DNA of 64,000 bases from Sipunculus nudus (Eukaryota > Annelida > Sipuncula > Golfingiida > Sipunculidae). Positions within the stretch are counted from its first letter, which is position 1; each line of letters begins with the position of its first letter. The notes beneath the pieces are model-generated. The model did no database searches, had not been told where the DNA came from, and was given only the letters and a program-made list of their open reading frames with translations. The stretch lies in contig CM049312.1 in NCBI GenBank assembly GCA_026874595.1, positions 56,111,429-56,175,428 on the forward strand. The letters are read 5' to 3'. The position numbers were made by a program, and so were the translations under genes. Of the stretch, positions 1 through 13,124 are shown piece after piece.

Positions 1-1729
1 AAAATGAAAACTGCTGCATGAGATACATTTTATCGCTCTGTTTGTGCCTGGTCCTTTTATCCCATCTTCTACTTAATATATTAAAAGGGTTTTATATCTC
101 ATACATATATCAACTGGTGACACTGCAATGAAGTGCTAAAAGCATGTTATGCCACTGAAAATTGCTTTCTAATGTCATGGTCACCCTTTACAAGACTGGA
201 GATGAAAAAGTATCTCAATACCATTCCCAAACTTACCAATTAAAGTTAGGTGGAATGACAATAAACCTGGCATTCACAAAATATCCTGACAAGACTTTGA
301 TTAAATCACGCTTTTTAACATCTGTTTCATAATATAAAGGTGCCTTGCTAGAATTTTGTAAATAATATGGTAAATTTATTTTGTGCCTAAATCAGTCACT
401 GCATTCATTAGGCAAGCATGATATGACACACTGATATCAGTACATGTTATTACATCATATGTATCACAACTCTCTATATATTTGTCAGTCTGTGGTTAAT
501 GGTTACATTTTAAATATCTATAAGACCACGGGCCAACTATAGAAACATTTTTTTAAACAAACTATTCAAATTTTAAAAGTAACATGTAAATAAGTGTATG
601 ATGCACAAAATCAGTTTCAATGACCTTGAAACAAAAATTTAAACAGAAATTTAAAAGAAATACATAAAAAGCTGAATTATGTAGCCTCTTTTGTTGGTTT
701 CATCAAAATGCCACATGCCTTCTATTGCAGCAGCTATGTTGCATCCTGACTTCAAGGCAAGGGTTATTCATATAAAATTTATAGGCTCTCTTGACAGAAA
801 AATTAACATATTAATAGATAATTTTATGCTAATAATAAATATAAACATTTCTCCCAATACTTTACCCTAGTATTATTGATTATCAATCACCAAGGCTAGG
901 CGGATAATCCCTGTTAGTACTTTTCCTGGTAGCCAATGTCTAATAATTAGTGGGGAAAGAACAAATCATACTCTTCTGGACAGGTACCAACATAAGATAG
1001 AGTGTATTTTTGACAGCAAGATTACCATTACCACCATATCTCAGGAAAACATGTTGAACAATTTTTTTTATGCTTCTGACAAAATTTAAACCATGAAAAA
1101 TGAACTGGAAGAACTCCATGCCTACAGGTATGTCTCTTCTGTATGCAAATATGACAGCAATAATTTGTGTGAATTTCTTTTTATAGTACAAATGATGTGG
1201 TACAGACACAATGAACATATAAATTATACAACACTGTGAAAATTAAGCTATTACAGTGAAAATAAACTTATCCAAAAACATACCAATGTTTTATAAGTCT
1301 GCCATATAAAACATCAACAAGTACAGGCTAAATTTATGTCCAACAGACTCATATAACCATACATCATCAAATGCAGCAGAACTCAATGGGATTGAAATAA
1401 AAGCAATTACAAAGTAATATATATAGAGTGAGTGGACAGCTGAGTTGAATATGGTCTGTAATCTGGATTGCATGATGTTGTATTGACATGCCTTGGGTCC
1501 TAAGGAAGACAAACAGCCTCTTAATTTAGCTGCCATGGTCATTAATCCTGTAGGTGGCTGGTGCATTTCCTGATTGTTGCTGACCCAATATGCCCTCAGC
1601 TGAGGGGAAAAGTATTACAGGTATCAATCAACTTTTATGTCAGCTATTACAATTTTGTATGTCAAAGTGCAGGGCTGTCTGTCAATTTTCTGAACTGCAT
1701 GACCAACAACCCCACTGTATTGCTCCTTC
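1..1729. other. AT-rich stretch without recognised gene
   Basis: AT-rich sequence with many stops in all frames. The short open frames on the minus strand (940-1218, 1291-1566) show no motif, splice context or composition that would support a gene. The region ends where CTTCAGGRTGGT-type monomers of the neighbouring satellite begin. I see nothing else in it. Confidence 0.6.
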
Positions 1730-4700
1730 TACTCTCAGTGCTGCTTCTCACATAAACCTTCAGGATGGTCCCTCCCACCACCTCCACCCTCAGTTTTGTC
1801 TATAGATCAACCTTCAGTGTTGTCTCTTCACTGTCAGTGTTGTTTATCTATCTTCAGGGTTGTTCCCCCACCCTCAGTTTTGTCTATAGATCAACCTTCA
1901 GTGTTGTCTCTTCAGTGTTGTTTATAAACCTTCAGGGTTGTCTCTCCACTGTCAGTGTTGTTTATCTATCTTCAGGGTTGTTCCTCCACCCTCAGTTTTG
2001 TCTATAGATCAACCTTCAGTGTTGTCTCTTCAGTGTTGTTTATAAACCTTCAGTGTTGTCTCTTCACTGTCAGTGTTGTTTATCTATCTTCAGGGTTGTT
2101 CCTCCACCCTCAGTTTTGTCTATAGATCAACCTTCAGTGTTGTCTCTTCAGTGTTGTTTATAAACCTTCAGGGTTGTCTCTTCACTGTCAGTGTTGTTAA
2201 TCTATCTTCAGGGTCATTCCTCCACCCTCAGTTTTGTCTATATAGATCAACCTTCAGTGTTGTCTCTTCAGTGTTGTTTATAAACCTTCAGGGTTGTCTC
2301 TCCACTGTCAGTGTTGTTTATCTATCTTTAGGGTTGTCCCTCCACCCTCAGTTTTGTCTATAGATCAACCTTCAGTGTTGTCTCTTCAGTGTTGTTTATA
2401 AACCTTCAGGGTTGTCTCTCCACTGTCAGTGTTGTTTATCTATCTTTAGGGTTGTCCCTCCACCCTCAGTTTTGTCTATAGATCAACCTTCAGTGTTGTC
2501 TCTTCAGTGTTGTTTATAAACCTTCAGGGCTGTCTCTCAACTGTCAGTGTTGTTTATCTATCTTTAGGATGGTCCCTCCACCCTCAGTTTTGTCTATAGA
2601 TCAACCTTCAGTGTTGTCTCTTCAGTGTTGTTTATAAACCTTCAGTGTTGTCTCTCCACTGTCAGTGTTGTTTATCTATCTTCAGGGTTGTTCCTCCACC
2701 CTCAGTTTTGTCTATAGATCAACCTTCAGTGTTGTCTCTTCAGTGTTGTTTATAAACCTTCAGGGTTGTCTCTCCACTGTCAGTGTTGTTTATCTATCTT
2801 CAGGGTTGTTCCTCCACCCTCAGTTTTGTCTATAGTTCAACCTTCAGTGTTGTCTCTTCAGTGTTGTTTATAAACCTTCAGGGTTGTCTCTCAACTGTCA
2901 GTGTTGTTTATCATCTTCAGGGTTGTTCCTCCACCCTCAGTTTTGTCTATAGATCAACCTTCAGTGTTGTCTCTTCAGTGTTGTTTATAAACCTTCAGGG
3001 TTGTCTCTCCACTGTCAGTGTTGTTTATCTATCTTCAGGGTCATTCCTCCACCCTCAGTTTTGTCTATAGATCAACCTTCAGTGTTGTCTCTTCAGTGTT
3101 GTTTATAAACCTTCAGGGTTGTCTCTTCACTGTCAGTGTTGTTTATCTATCTTCAGGGTCATTCCTCCACCCTCAGTTTTGTCTATAGATCAACCTTCAG
3201 TGTTGTCTCTTCAGTGTTGTTTATAAACCTTCAGGGTTGTCTCTCCACTGTCAGTGTTGTTTATCTATCTTTAGGATGGTCCCTCCACCCTCAGTTTTGT
3301 CTATAGATCAACCTTCAGTGTTGTCTCTTCAGTGTTGTTTATAAACCTTCAGGGTTGTCTCTTCACTGTCAGTGTTGTTTATCTATCTTTAGGGTTGTTC
3401 CTCCACCCTCAGTTTTGTCTATAGTTCAACCTTCAGTGTTGTCTCTTCAGTGTTGTTTATAAACCTTCAGTGTTGTCTCTCCACTGTCAGTGTTGTTTAT
3501 CTATCTTCAGGGTTGTTCCTCCACCCTCAGTTTTGTCTATAGATCAACCTTCAGTGTTGTCTCTTCAGTGTTGTTTATAAACCTTCAGGGTTGTCTCTCC
3601 ACTGTCAGTGTTGTTTATCTATCTTTAGGATGGTCCCTCCACCCTCAGTTTTGTCTATAGATCAACCTTCAGTGTTGTCTCTTCAGTGTTGTTTATAAAC
3701 CTTCAGGGTTGTCTCTTCACTGTCAGTGTTGTTTATCTATCTTCAGGGTTGTTCCTCCACCCTCAGTTTTGTCTATAGATCAACCTTCAGTGTTGTCTCT
3801 TCAGTGTTGTTTATAAACCTTCAGGGTTGTCTCTTCACTGTCAGTGTTGTTTATCTATCTTCAGGGTTGTCCCTCCACCCTCAGTTTTGTCTATAGATCA
3901 ACCTTCAGTGTTGTCTCTTCAGTGTTGTTTATAAACCTTCAGGGTTGTCTCTCCACTGTCAGTGTTGTTTATCTATCTTCAGGGTTGTTCCTCCACCCTC
4001 AGTTTTGTCTATAGATCAACCTTCAGTGTTGTCTCTTCAGTGTTGTTTATAAACCTTCAGGGTTGTCTCACCGCTGTCAGTGTTGTTTATAATCTTCAGG
4101 GTTGTTCCTCCACCCTCAGTTTTGTCTATAGATCAACCTTCAGTGTTGTCTCTTCAGTGTTGTTTATAAACCTTCAGGGTTGTCTCTTCACTGTCAGTGT
4201 TGTTTATCATCTTCAGGGTTGTTCCTCCACCCTCAGTTTTGTCTATAGATCAACCTTCAGTGTTGTCTCTTCAGTGTTTTTTTTAAACCTTCAGGGTTGT
4301 CTCTTCACTGTCAGTGTTGTTTATCTATCTTTAGGGTTGTTCCTCCACCCTCAGTTTTTTCTATAGTTCAACCTTCAGTGTTGTCTCTTCAGTGTTGTTT
4401 ATAAACCTTCAGGGTTGTCTCTCCGCTGTCAGTGTTGTTTATCTATCTTTAGGGTTGTTCCTCCACCCTCAGTTTTGTCTATAGATCAACCTTCAGTGTT
4501 GTCTCTTCAGTGTTGTTTATAAACCTTCAGGGTTGTCTCTCCACTGTCAGTGTTGTTTATCTATCTTCAGGGTTGTTCCTCCACCCTCAGTTTTGTCTAT
4601 AGATCAACCTTCAGTGTTGTCTCTTCAGTGTTGTTTATAAACCTTCAGGGTTGTCTCTCAACTGTCAGTGTTGTTTATCATCTTCAGGGTTGTTCCTCCA

Positions 4701-6840
4701 CCCTCAGTTTTGTCTATAGATCAACCTTCAGTGTTGTCTCTTCAGTGTTGTTTATAAACCTTCAGGGTTGTCTCTCCACTGTCAGTGTTGTTTATCTATC
4801 TTCAGGGTTGTTCCCCCACCCTCAGTTTTGTCTATAGATCAACCTTCACTGTTGTCTCTTCAGCGTTGTTTATAAACCTTCAGGGTTGTCTCTCCGCTGT
4901 CAGTGTTGTTTATCTATCTTCAGGGTTGTTCCTCCACCCTCAGTTTTGTCTATAGTTCAACCTTCAGTGTTGTCTCTTCAGTGTTGTTTATAAACCTTCA
5001 GTGTTGTCTCTCCACTGTCAGTGTTGTTTATCTATCTTCAGGGTTGTTCCTCCACCCTCAGTTTTGTCTATAGATCAACCTTCAGTGTTGTCTCTTCAGT
5101 GTTGTTTATAAACCTTCAGGGTTGTCTCTCCACTGTCAGTGTTGTTTATCTATCTTTAGGATGGTCCCTCCACCCTCAGTTTTGTCTATAGATCAACCTT
5201 CAGTGTTGTCTCTTCAGTGTTGTTTATAAACCTTCAGGGTTGTCTCTTCACTGTCAGTGTTGTTTATCTATCTTCAGGGTTGTTCCTCCACCCTCAGTTT
5301 TGTCTATAGATCAACCTTCAGTGTTGTCTCTTCAGTGTTGTTTATAAACCTTCAGGGTTGTCTCTTCACTGTCAGTGTTGTTTATCTATCTTCAGGGTTG
5401 TCCCTCCACCCTCAGTTTTGTCTATAGATCAACCTTCAGTGTTGTCTCTTCAGTGTTGTTTATAAACCTTCAGGGTTGTCTCTCCACTGTCAGTGTTGTT
5501 TATCTATCTTCAGGGTTGTTCCTCCACCCTCAGTTTTGTCTATAGATCAACCTTCAGTGTTGTCTCTTCAGTGTTGTTTATAAACCTTCAGGGTTGTCTC
5601 ACCGCTGTCAGTGTTGTTTATAATCTTCAGGGTTGTTCCTCCACCCTCAGTTTTGTCTATAGATCAACCTTCAGTGTTGTCTCTTCAGTGTTGTTTATAA
5701 ACCTTCAGGGTTGTCTCTTCACTGTCAGTGTTGTTTATCATCTTCAGGGTTGTTCCTCCACCCTCAGTTTTGTCTATAGATCAACCTTCAGTGTTGTCTC
5801 TTCAGTGTTTTTTTTAAACCTTCAGGGTTGTCTCTTCACTGTCAGTGTTGTTTATCTATCTTTAGGGTTGTTCCTCCACCCTCAGTTTTTTCTATAGTTC
5901 AACCTTCAGTGTTGTCTCTTCAGTGTTGTTTATAAACCTTCAGGGTTGTCTCTCCGCTGTCAGTGTTGTTTATCTATCTTTAGGGTTGTTCCTCCACCCT
6001 CAGTTTTGTCTATAGATCAACCTTCAGTGTTGTCTCTTCAGTGTTGTTTATAAACCTTCAGGGTTGTCTCTCCACTGTCAGTGTTGTTTATCTATCTTCA
6101 GGGTTGTTCCTCCACCCTCAGTTTTGTCTATAGATCAACCTTCAGTGTTGTCTCTTCAGTGTTGTTTATAAACCTTCAGGGTTGTCTCTCAACTGTCAGT
6201 GTTGTTTATCATCTTCAGGGTTGTTCCTCCACCCTCAGTTTTGTCTATAGATCAACCTTCAGTGTTGTCTCTTCAGTGTTGTTTATAAACCTTCAGGGTT
6301 GTCTCTCCACTGTCAGTGTTGTTTATCTATCTTCAGGGTTGTTCCCCCACCCTCAGTTTTGTCTATAGATCAACCTTCACTGTTGTCTCTTCAGCGTTGT
6401 TTATAAACCTTCAGGGTTGTCTCTCCGCTGTCAGTGTTGTTTATCTATCTTCAGGGTTGTTCCTCCACCCTCAGTTTTGTCTATAGATCAACCTTCAGTG
6501 TTGTCTCTTCAGCGTTGTTTATAAACCTTCAGGGTTGTCTCTCCGCTGTCAGTGTTGTTTATCTATCTTCAGGGTTGTTCCTCCACCCTCAGTTTTGTCT
6601 ATAGATCAACCTTCAGTGTTGTCTCTTCAGTGTTGTTTATAAACCTTCAGGGTTGTCTCTCCACTGTCAGTGTTGTTTATCTATCTTCAGGGTTGTCCCT
6701 TCTTTCTCAATGTTGTCTATCAACCTTAAGGGATGTACCTCCTTCCTCTATTTTGTCTATCAACCTTCAGAGATGTCCCTCCTTCCTCAATGTTGTCTGT
6801 CGACTTCCAAGGTCTCTCTACCCTCTTGGCAATGTTGAGG
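1730..6840 (+). repeat. 118-bp satellite array, about 41 units
   Basis: Tandem array of a pyrimidine-rich unit. The box CCCTCAGTTTT recurs from 1871 to 6586 in 40 steps totalling 4,715 bp. This equals 40 x 118 minus 7 (seven units carry a 1-bp deletion, TATCATC or TATAATC instead of TATCTATC) plus 2 (one TATATAGATC variant near 2240). Each unit holds three related modules of about 43, 41 and 34 bp, all following the plan CTTCAG-KGTTGT-C-rich-CTCAGT-KTTGTYTAT; the shortest lacks an internal piece of about 8 bp. The first unit (1787-1871) is 84 bp and lacks the short module. The right edge (about 6690-6840) decays into single ~40-bp monomers. Open frames of up to 151 codons here are by-products: 118 shifts frame each unit, while 117-bp variants keep it. 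No gene is inferred. Confidence 0.95.
3391..6486 (+). repeat. Higher-order duplication inside the satellite, period 1,531 bp
   Basis: Positions 3391-4955 recur at 4922-6486, offset by 1,531 bp (13 units, three of them 117 bp long). All private variants I compared are shared, such as TATAGTTCAACC at 3420/4951, CACCGCTG near 4070/5601, the TTTTTTTTAAACC run near 4278/5809, and TTCACTGTTG near 4847/6378. The homology breaks at 3390/4921 (T versus C) and at 4956/6487 (T versus A). The two copies therefore overlap as a tandem pair. This points to very recent unequal exchange, or to an assembly artefact. Confidence 0.9.
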
Positions 6841-8435
6841 TTTGCAACACCACCTTAGGACTATATGGCAATATACATAATTTTCTTGCCACCTTCATAG
6901 TTGTCTGTAAACTATATGGACCTATGATCCTTTCCACCCTCAGGGCTGTCACCTGTATTCAAAACTGCACACTCTTTTTCAGGCATTTTTCTGGACACCA
7001 TGAGTGAGACAGGAGGCACTGTCATTGATCCTTATTGCAAACTATTACTCTTTCCTTCTGGCTTTCCTGGAACAGTTCCCATGGTAACTGTCTGTTGTAC
7101 AACAGCCATTGCAGTATATTGGTATTTGCTTTCCTGCCGTCTTGTTACAGTGTTTCTTTACTGGATATATGTTGGTTATATATGCTTCTAATTTGGGTTT
7201 CAGACAGCTTTTGGCCCTACTTCTTCCATATCATGCCCAGTCAAGTGAACTGTGATGATGCCACTAGGGGGGGGGGGGGGCTAAAGATCAAAAGCTTTGT
7301 ATTTATCAAATTTATCGCATCTCAGGGGTAAAATATAGTTGTTAAATAAAACTGTAAATTCATATTTCCTAGCTATTTCTTTTTTCAAATTTAACCTCAT
7401 TTTAAGGAAGAAGCATGATGCAATATGCAGTTTATAACTGTTTATATTTCAAAGTTAGAAGCTAACATATTCTATTCAAATCGGCTTCAATGTTACATTG
7501 CATATTTAAAGGGTGCAAAATGCAGTCATTAAACAATTTTATACAAAGAAGTAGAATATTATATGCCATCCACCAATGGAGGAATTAATGTGTTAGTTTT
7601 AAAGATCTGTATGATGACATTCAAAATTCACATAAAAAAACATGCATTTTTTAAAATAAAAGATTAATTCTAAAATCATCAAATTCATTTGCAAAATGAG
7701 AAATTATAAAACAAATCAATGAGCCCCTTTAATCCATGTGTTTCACATAAAAAACTTCTAATGGTTAACTAAGTTTTTCCTTCACAACTTTATAGTTCAT
7801 GACAAATAAACATAAAAAAAAGATAAAAATGACAGATGAAGATACACAACTAAATACACAATCTGTCAAATAGATAAAACATAGCCTTAGGGTACAGGGG
7901 TTAAACAGCTGCAGGATGAACTGTGATATACAGTATCATAACAAAAATCTAAATAAATCAATATGTATAAACTAGCGTTGACTCCCACACACATCTAGAC
8001 GGGCCACAGGTGTGTTACTGAAACAGATGTGAACATGATCTAATTTACCAGCCATCACACAGGTGGCCAGATCAATATCACAGTAAAAGCCTTCATAGTA
8101 CGTATATTCTACCTTAATCCACATAAAATCAAAATAAATGGCCACATAAATCTTTCAAAAAATTTTAATATGTTGAAGAAATAAACTTAATTATTAACAA
8201 AGAGCCATTTTTTTAATCAGATACAGGAACCTCAACCAATGTGATACATGGAGGTGCTAGCTTGTACTGCACTGTGCAGGTTACATCAGATAAGCATGTC
8301 TGTATCCACCTACTTTGGTGCATTATGGTCATTTGTGCCCTAGGATTAAATGGGGCAAGCTAGTCATAAGTGCATGAAGACCACACTGCCATGTGACATA
8401 TTGCATATGGTGGCATATAGCATCCCTCTTATTAT
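6841..8435. other. Non-coding stretch with a poly-G run
   Basis: Decayed satellite-like fragments continue to about 6950. Beyond that the sequence is AT-rich and unique-looking. A run of G lies at about 7267-7280. Short open frames at 7000-7191 and 7035-7331 have no recognisable motif. No gene is supported. Confidence 0.55.
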
Positions 8436-8640
8436 GACACTGATATTGCATGGGTTGTGTTCCATTTAAAAATGTTCATTATTTGTTCTGTTTAAAATGT
8501 TCATTAAGGACACACTGGACTATCACTGCATGGACTGTGTTCCACTTAAAATGTTCATTAAGGACACACTTGACTTATGCTGCATGAACTGGGTTACATT
8601 TAAAAATGTTCATTAAGGACACACAGTGGACTGACACTGC
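8436..8640 (+). repeat. Small tandem repeat, about 60-65 bp unit
   Basis: Three to four imperfect copies share the core AAAATGTTCATTAAGGACAC followed by a CTGCATGRACTG-type stretch. Cores occur near 8465, 8490, 8535 and 8605. The copies differ by substitutions and small indels, so the array is old. No coding potential was noticed. Confidence 0.75.
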
Positions 8641-9282
8641 ACAGTTTCTGTTGCTAAATGATCAAGACGTACATTCACAATCATATGAATCATCTACTTT
8701 TTTAATTTTGCCAATTTTTGCGTGGTTACTCATTCTTCTTGCTCTTCCTTATTTATAAACCTAAATGCTTCCTTCACAAACAAAGCCTTCTAGTCCCCTT
8801 AAGTTTATATACCACATTCATTTACACTTACATTCATATCTTTGATCACTGAACATATATGCGAAGTGTCTAAAGCTACGATTCCTTTTTCCCGGTTGCA
8901 GTTGCGGCCGCATTATGGTCAGGGTTGCTGATAGAGTCATACATATGATATTATGAAGGTCCAATTCCTTTTATGCAGTTGAGGTCGTGGTACTTATCCA
9001 ACCTTTCATCTGACAAATTTTTTATCCATCCCAAGCCCAAGACCCCAGCTAGGGCAGTTAGCCAGGCAGACCAGCTCATAATGAATCATTCCGATGGTTA
9101 CCCTCTTTGATCGATAACTTACGCCTCAACGAGTCTCAGCGCAGACACCAAGTCAGGAAAATATGCGGGACCAGATTAACACTCTGATTGGGAAACCTTT
9201 TCACCCTCTTTGATCTTTTGTTAAGGCGCCTGTGACAAGGCGTAGCCATTGACTCGAGACAAATGTTGTTTCAGTACTTCCA

Positions 9283-9480
9283 GGCAGTGGTCGCATTAGC
9301 GGGGTTACATTAGCGCTGGGGCCTGGAAATTTGGTCGTAATTCTGAATTCAGCGGTGGTCGTAATTTTGAGTCATTTATAAACATAAATAAACTTTAAAA
9401 AAATTCGGGACCAAGCAAAGTGGTCGTAATTGTGGGGTGGTCACAATTGTGGGGTGGTCACAAGGCAGGGTTCCACTGTA
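9283..9480 (-). mobile_element. DNA-transposon terminus, pogo/Tigger-like in style
   Basis: Read on the minus strand, the segment begins at 9480 with TACAGTGGAACCCTG and continues with three repeats of a GACCAC-containing motif (TTGTGACCACCCC, TTGTGACCACCCC, TTACGACCAC). Sub-terminal repeats after a CAGTGGAACC start are common in Tc1/mariner-pogo type elements of invertebrates. I did not find the other terminus or a transposase frame, so this is an end fragment or a decayed copy. The family assignment is tentative. Confidence 0.35.
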
Positions 9481-12400
9481 TATACATATCATATATACAA
9501 ATGATGTATATTACATATACAAACATACATTTTTTCGGCAACCGTGTAAAAAATGAATCATACCTTTAATCTCTTTCTTTATAAAGTGCAGTGCTTTATG
9601 CAGTAGTATTTTACCAATGAAAAGGTACATTTTGCTCATACCATAGGATTACACTGAAGCCAAAGAATGGGATGATGATGTCTAAGCTTTGCTGTTGACT
9701 AAGTTGAAACCAGGCACAACCAGCTCCCACAGCAATGAAAGTAGATAGATGAATGTTTTTTTTAGATTTATTTTGACTGACTTTGAGGAGAACATTTTGA
9801 GATGAGAGAGCCTCCTGTCATAATGATAAGCAATAGATGACCTTTGAAATCAGAACTGAATATCAGTTCATAAGAACTGTGATACCATATGTCACATTTT
9901 ATGAGTTAAACACTACAGATCACCTGCTATTTTTATTCTTACTAATTAGCTTTATTAAGACCCTGCTTCTTCCTGATAGGAAACGTGGGATTTACCATAA
10001 TCAGGCAGCTCATGTGGACAGAATATCCATGATCAACAGCATGGACCTGAGGTACATCAGTCTAATGAAGTCTGGTCGGAGGGGTATAATCACCCACAGA
10101 ACATCTGCCCAACGAGAATGAAAATTCTCTTTACTTTTAATCAATACATAGCTGTATAGTTCTGGTAAATTGTATGACAATGTTTGAGCATATCTAAGCT
10201 GGCTAAAGGACTTTGCGGGTTATTACTAGTTTGGCATGGTTAATTTAGAATCGTCATTATATCTTCTATTGTAGCCTGTGATTTATCTGGAAACTTTCAA
10301 CAATATCATGCTGTCTTCATCAGCTTTCTGCCTTGTCAAACCAAAGTCATTCTAGAATTTATTCAAATTTTAAACCTGTTAAAGACATATGATGGAAGCT
10401 AGTATATTTACCTGAATCAGAATGATCTTTAATCAAAATTGGGTGTTTCTTTTAAAATATATTTTAGGCCTTATAAATTGAAATTATACTGACCTAACAA
10501 TGACTTTAATAGTGTGGTTGGATAGGAATATTGCAGATGCCATGATATGAATTAAGACAGAACAAATCTCTGAGGTTCTATAGAATTTCCAAATTGTTAC
10601 AAAGGTTCTCATGGGGACTTAAACAGGGGGGATCTTCATCACAAATGTTCAAAGCCTAACAGGAACTTCAATACACTGCATTTGCACAACAGATCATGCC
10701 CATGACATTTCCTTGGGACATTTGTAGGTCAGTCATTCTAAATTCAGGTGTTTGTTCTTGAAAAGCGCTATTGTGGACCCTTTTGTAGAGTTCTGACCAT
10801 TTCAAATTTTATGCAGCCTCACATATGGTTTTTTGTAATCAAGGACCCTCAGAATCTTCAGAATTACCAATGATAGTTATAAGTTTGTACAACATTATGA
10901 CCCACAACAGTCCTACAAATGAACCACCATCAATATATACCCATTTGGTAGCAAATATTGGGTTAACCTCATGTCTACATCATAATCTATCTTCTGACTG
11001 TTGTAGGGACACTGTATGCTGTAACTTGACAGCCTTGACCTATTTTCCATGACAGTCCTACACATTATGAATGTGGACAGTACTACACAAATTTCAAATT
11101 CACCTCTCACAAACCTACATCAGTGCTTTCTGCCATAGCCCCTCTTAAGTCATACAATAAATGAAACAGGTTTTATGTGGAGGGGCCTTAAATGAGCTGA
11201 TTATTTTTTTACCTTCTGGTTGCATCTGAATTTATAATGCCTGTCAGAACCCTGTGTGAATGGCTACCTGTTTGCAACCTCACTTTGGCTCATGTGTGTG
11301 TGTGTGCACTGCTTTGTTAACAGTTGTTTTTAAATTCCTTATTTTCTCTGTCTTTCACTCTCACATAATATGGATTAAACTTTCAGCTAATTACCTCCCT
11401 GGGTAAATTCATACAACATACACCACTTTGATTGTATTATAATATATAACAGTATGTGTACAGTACCAGCAATATTTACACAATGTTCTTCATACTGATA
11501 ACTGTTCATCATGTTTACTAATTCTATGCTTTGATCTGAACTGAACTGGACGTACACATAAGGGTGGGGCATAAGTTCTCAGTCTTGCTGCCTTAGTGAT
11601 CAATATCACAGGAAACATGGCATGAAGAAAACCATAAAGCAAATTAGTATCTTGTTTAGAAACATAATAAAGAATAATACCGTGATATACAGATACAAAC
11701 AATGGGGTACCATTACATGTATAATCATACAGATTCCACAGGTGCCTGTTACACTATTAACCACAATGTTTTTACGCTCACAGGCAAGATATACAGTACA
11801 AATTTCTAGGGATTAGAAATACTAGGAAAAAAAGGTGACTCACATGCATCACCAACAGCATTCACCTCATGATCTAATCAACTCATGGATGTATTTTGAT
11901 ATGATGTGTATAACAGTACTCACAGACTGGGCTCTACGGGACCCTCCACGGAGCCAGCGCTGGCAGTAATGCTCCCCCAGGTCACTTGGTGACTGTGTTG
12001 ATGCTGTGTGTTTGCAGGGGGGGGGGGATGTCCCAGCCTCAGTCTACTGTTGATTATGGGTCGAAGCACTGCAGCATGTGTGCCTGTGGACAAGCAGGCC
12101 AGAATACATTACAGACAAACCACCAAAATCAATACCGACTATAACACTATAATGGCTGTGGCAGGAAGGGGGGAATCTATATTTACTGTGCTGCCCTCTA
12201 GTAGCTGAGCTTTTAACTAACCACTGATACTGGGTTTCTTCATACCATCATCAAAACATGGTTTATCTCAAGTCTCTGTGGTAATGACCATACATAAATA
12301 TCCTTTTTATCACAAACTCATGTTGCAAATAAATCTTTAATCTCCAGGGCTTATAAACTTTAGGTTCAGAGCTAGTGAAGACCTCTAGAGGAATTTATGA

Positions 12401-13124
12401 TGGCACATAATGGTTATGGTGTAGAAAGATGCCACCAGTTAATTTAGTGGGGGGAGTCAATAAACTGGGAAACCTGTGATTCCTTATTCAATTTAATTCC
12501 TCAGCCTGCAGTCAAGCTAATAACAGTGGACTCAATGACATCCTTTGACGAGAGAAAACCAATATCTGCATACTCTTGAGACAATGTCTGGTCTTACACT
12601 TCATATCACAGGCTTATGGAACATCAGCGTGTGACGAAATGGCCAATGATATTAAACACTATATCATTTGATGAATGATTTTGTAGCATCCAAGGCATTT
12701 CATTTGACTATTTTAAAATAATTTAAATTAATTTAATGTTTTATCAAAAGCTTTTTTATTTTTCATTCAATTATAGGAACTTTGTTAGCGACAGCTTGTC
12801 ACCCCAAACGTCGATTTTAGATGAGCTGAAGACGATGGGGTGACAGTACAAGCTATTGGGTTCGCATCAATTCTAGTATGTGCAGATGTGCACGCCATTT
12901 CTGACACTACTTTTTCATTTTCATCTACTTCTCGAACTGTCATTTTCCTGAGTTAAGACAAAAAGTGTCGTTATTCTGTTGGGGAAAATAATAATTATTA
13001 CATACATGGTTGACTTACGTGTAAACGTGCAGCAGTTTTTAATTCCGAGGCTGGTTTTACTCGAAAAACTCGACTCCACGTCTGTCAGCGGGAGAACCAT
13101 AACTTCCGGTAGGGGATTTCCAAA
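9481..13124. other. Stretch without recognised gene
   Basis: AT-rich sequence with small open frames (for example 9837-10121, 10825-11052, 11387-11816) that carry no recognisable domain and no convincing splice context. A short poly-G run lies at about 12017-12028. No tandem array or inverted repeat of note was seen. Confidence 0.5.

Noticed and set aside
3962-6368. ORFs of 95-151 codons repeated in the 118-bp satellite, with hydrophobic repeat peptides
   Set aside because: They arise because 117-bp variants keep frame between 118-bp units. They are satellite by-products with no sign of selection.
6980-7331. Overlapping ORFs beginning MSETGGTVID
   Set aside because: Short, ending in a poly-G region, with no domain. 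The start lies just after decayed satellite.
10261-10340. Second hammerhead-like CTGATGA..GAAA on the minus strand
   Set aside because: No stem II or stem I pairing could be drawn around the two boxes.
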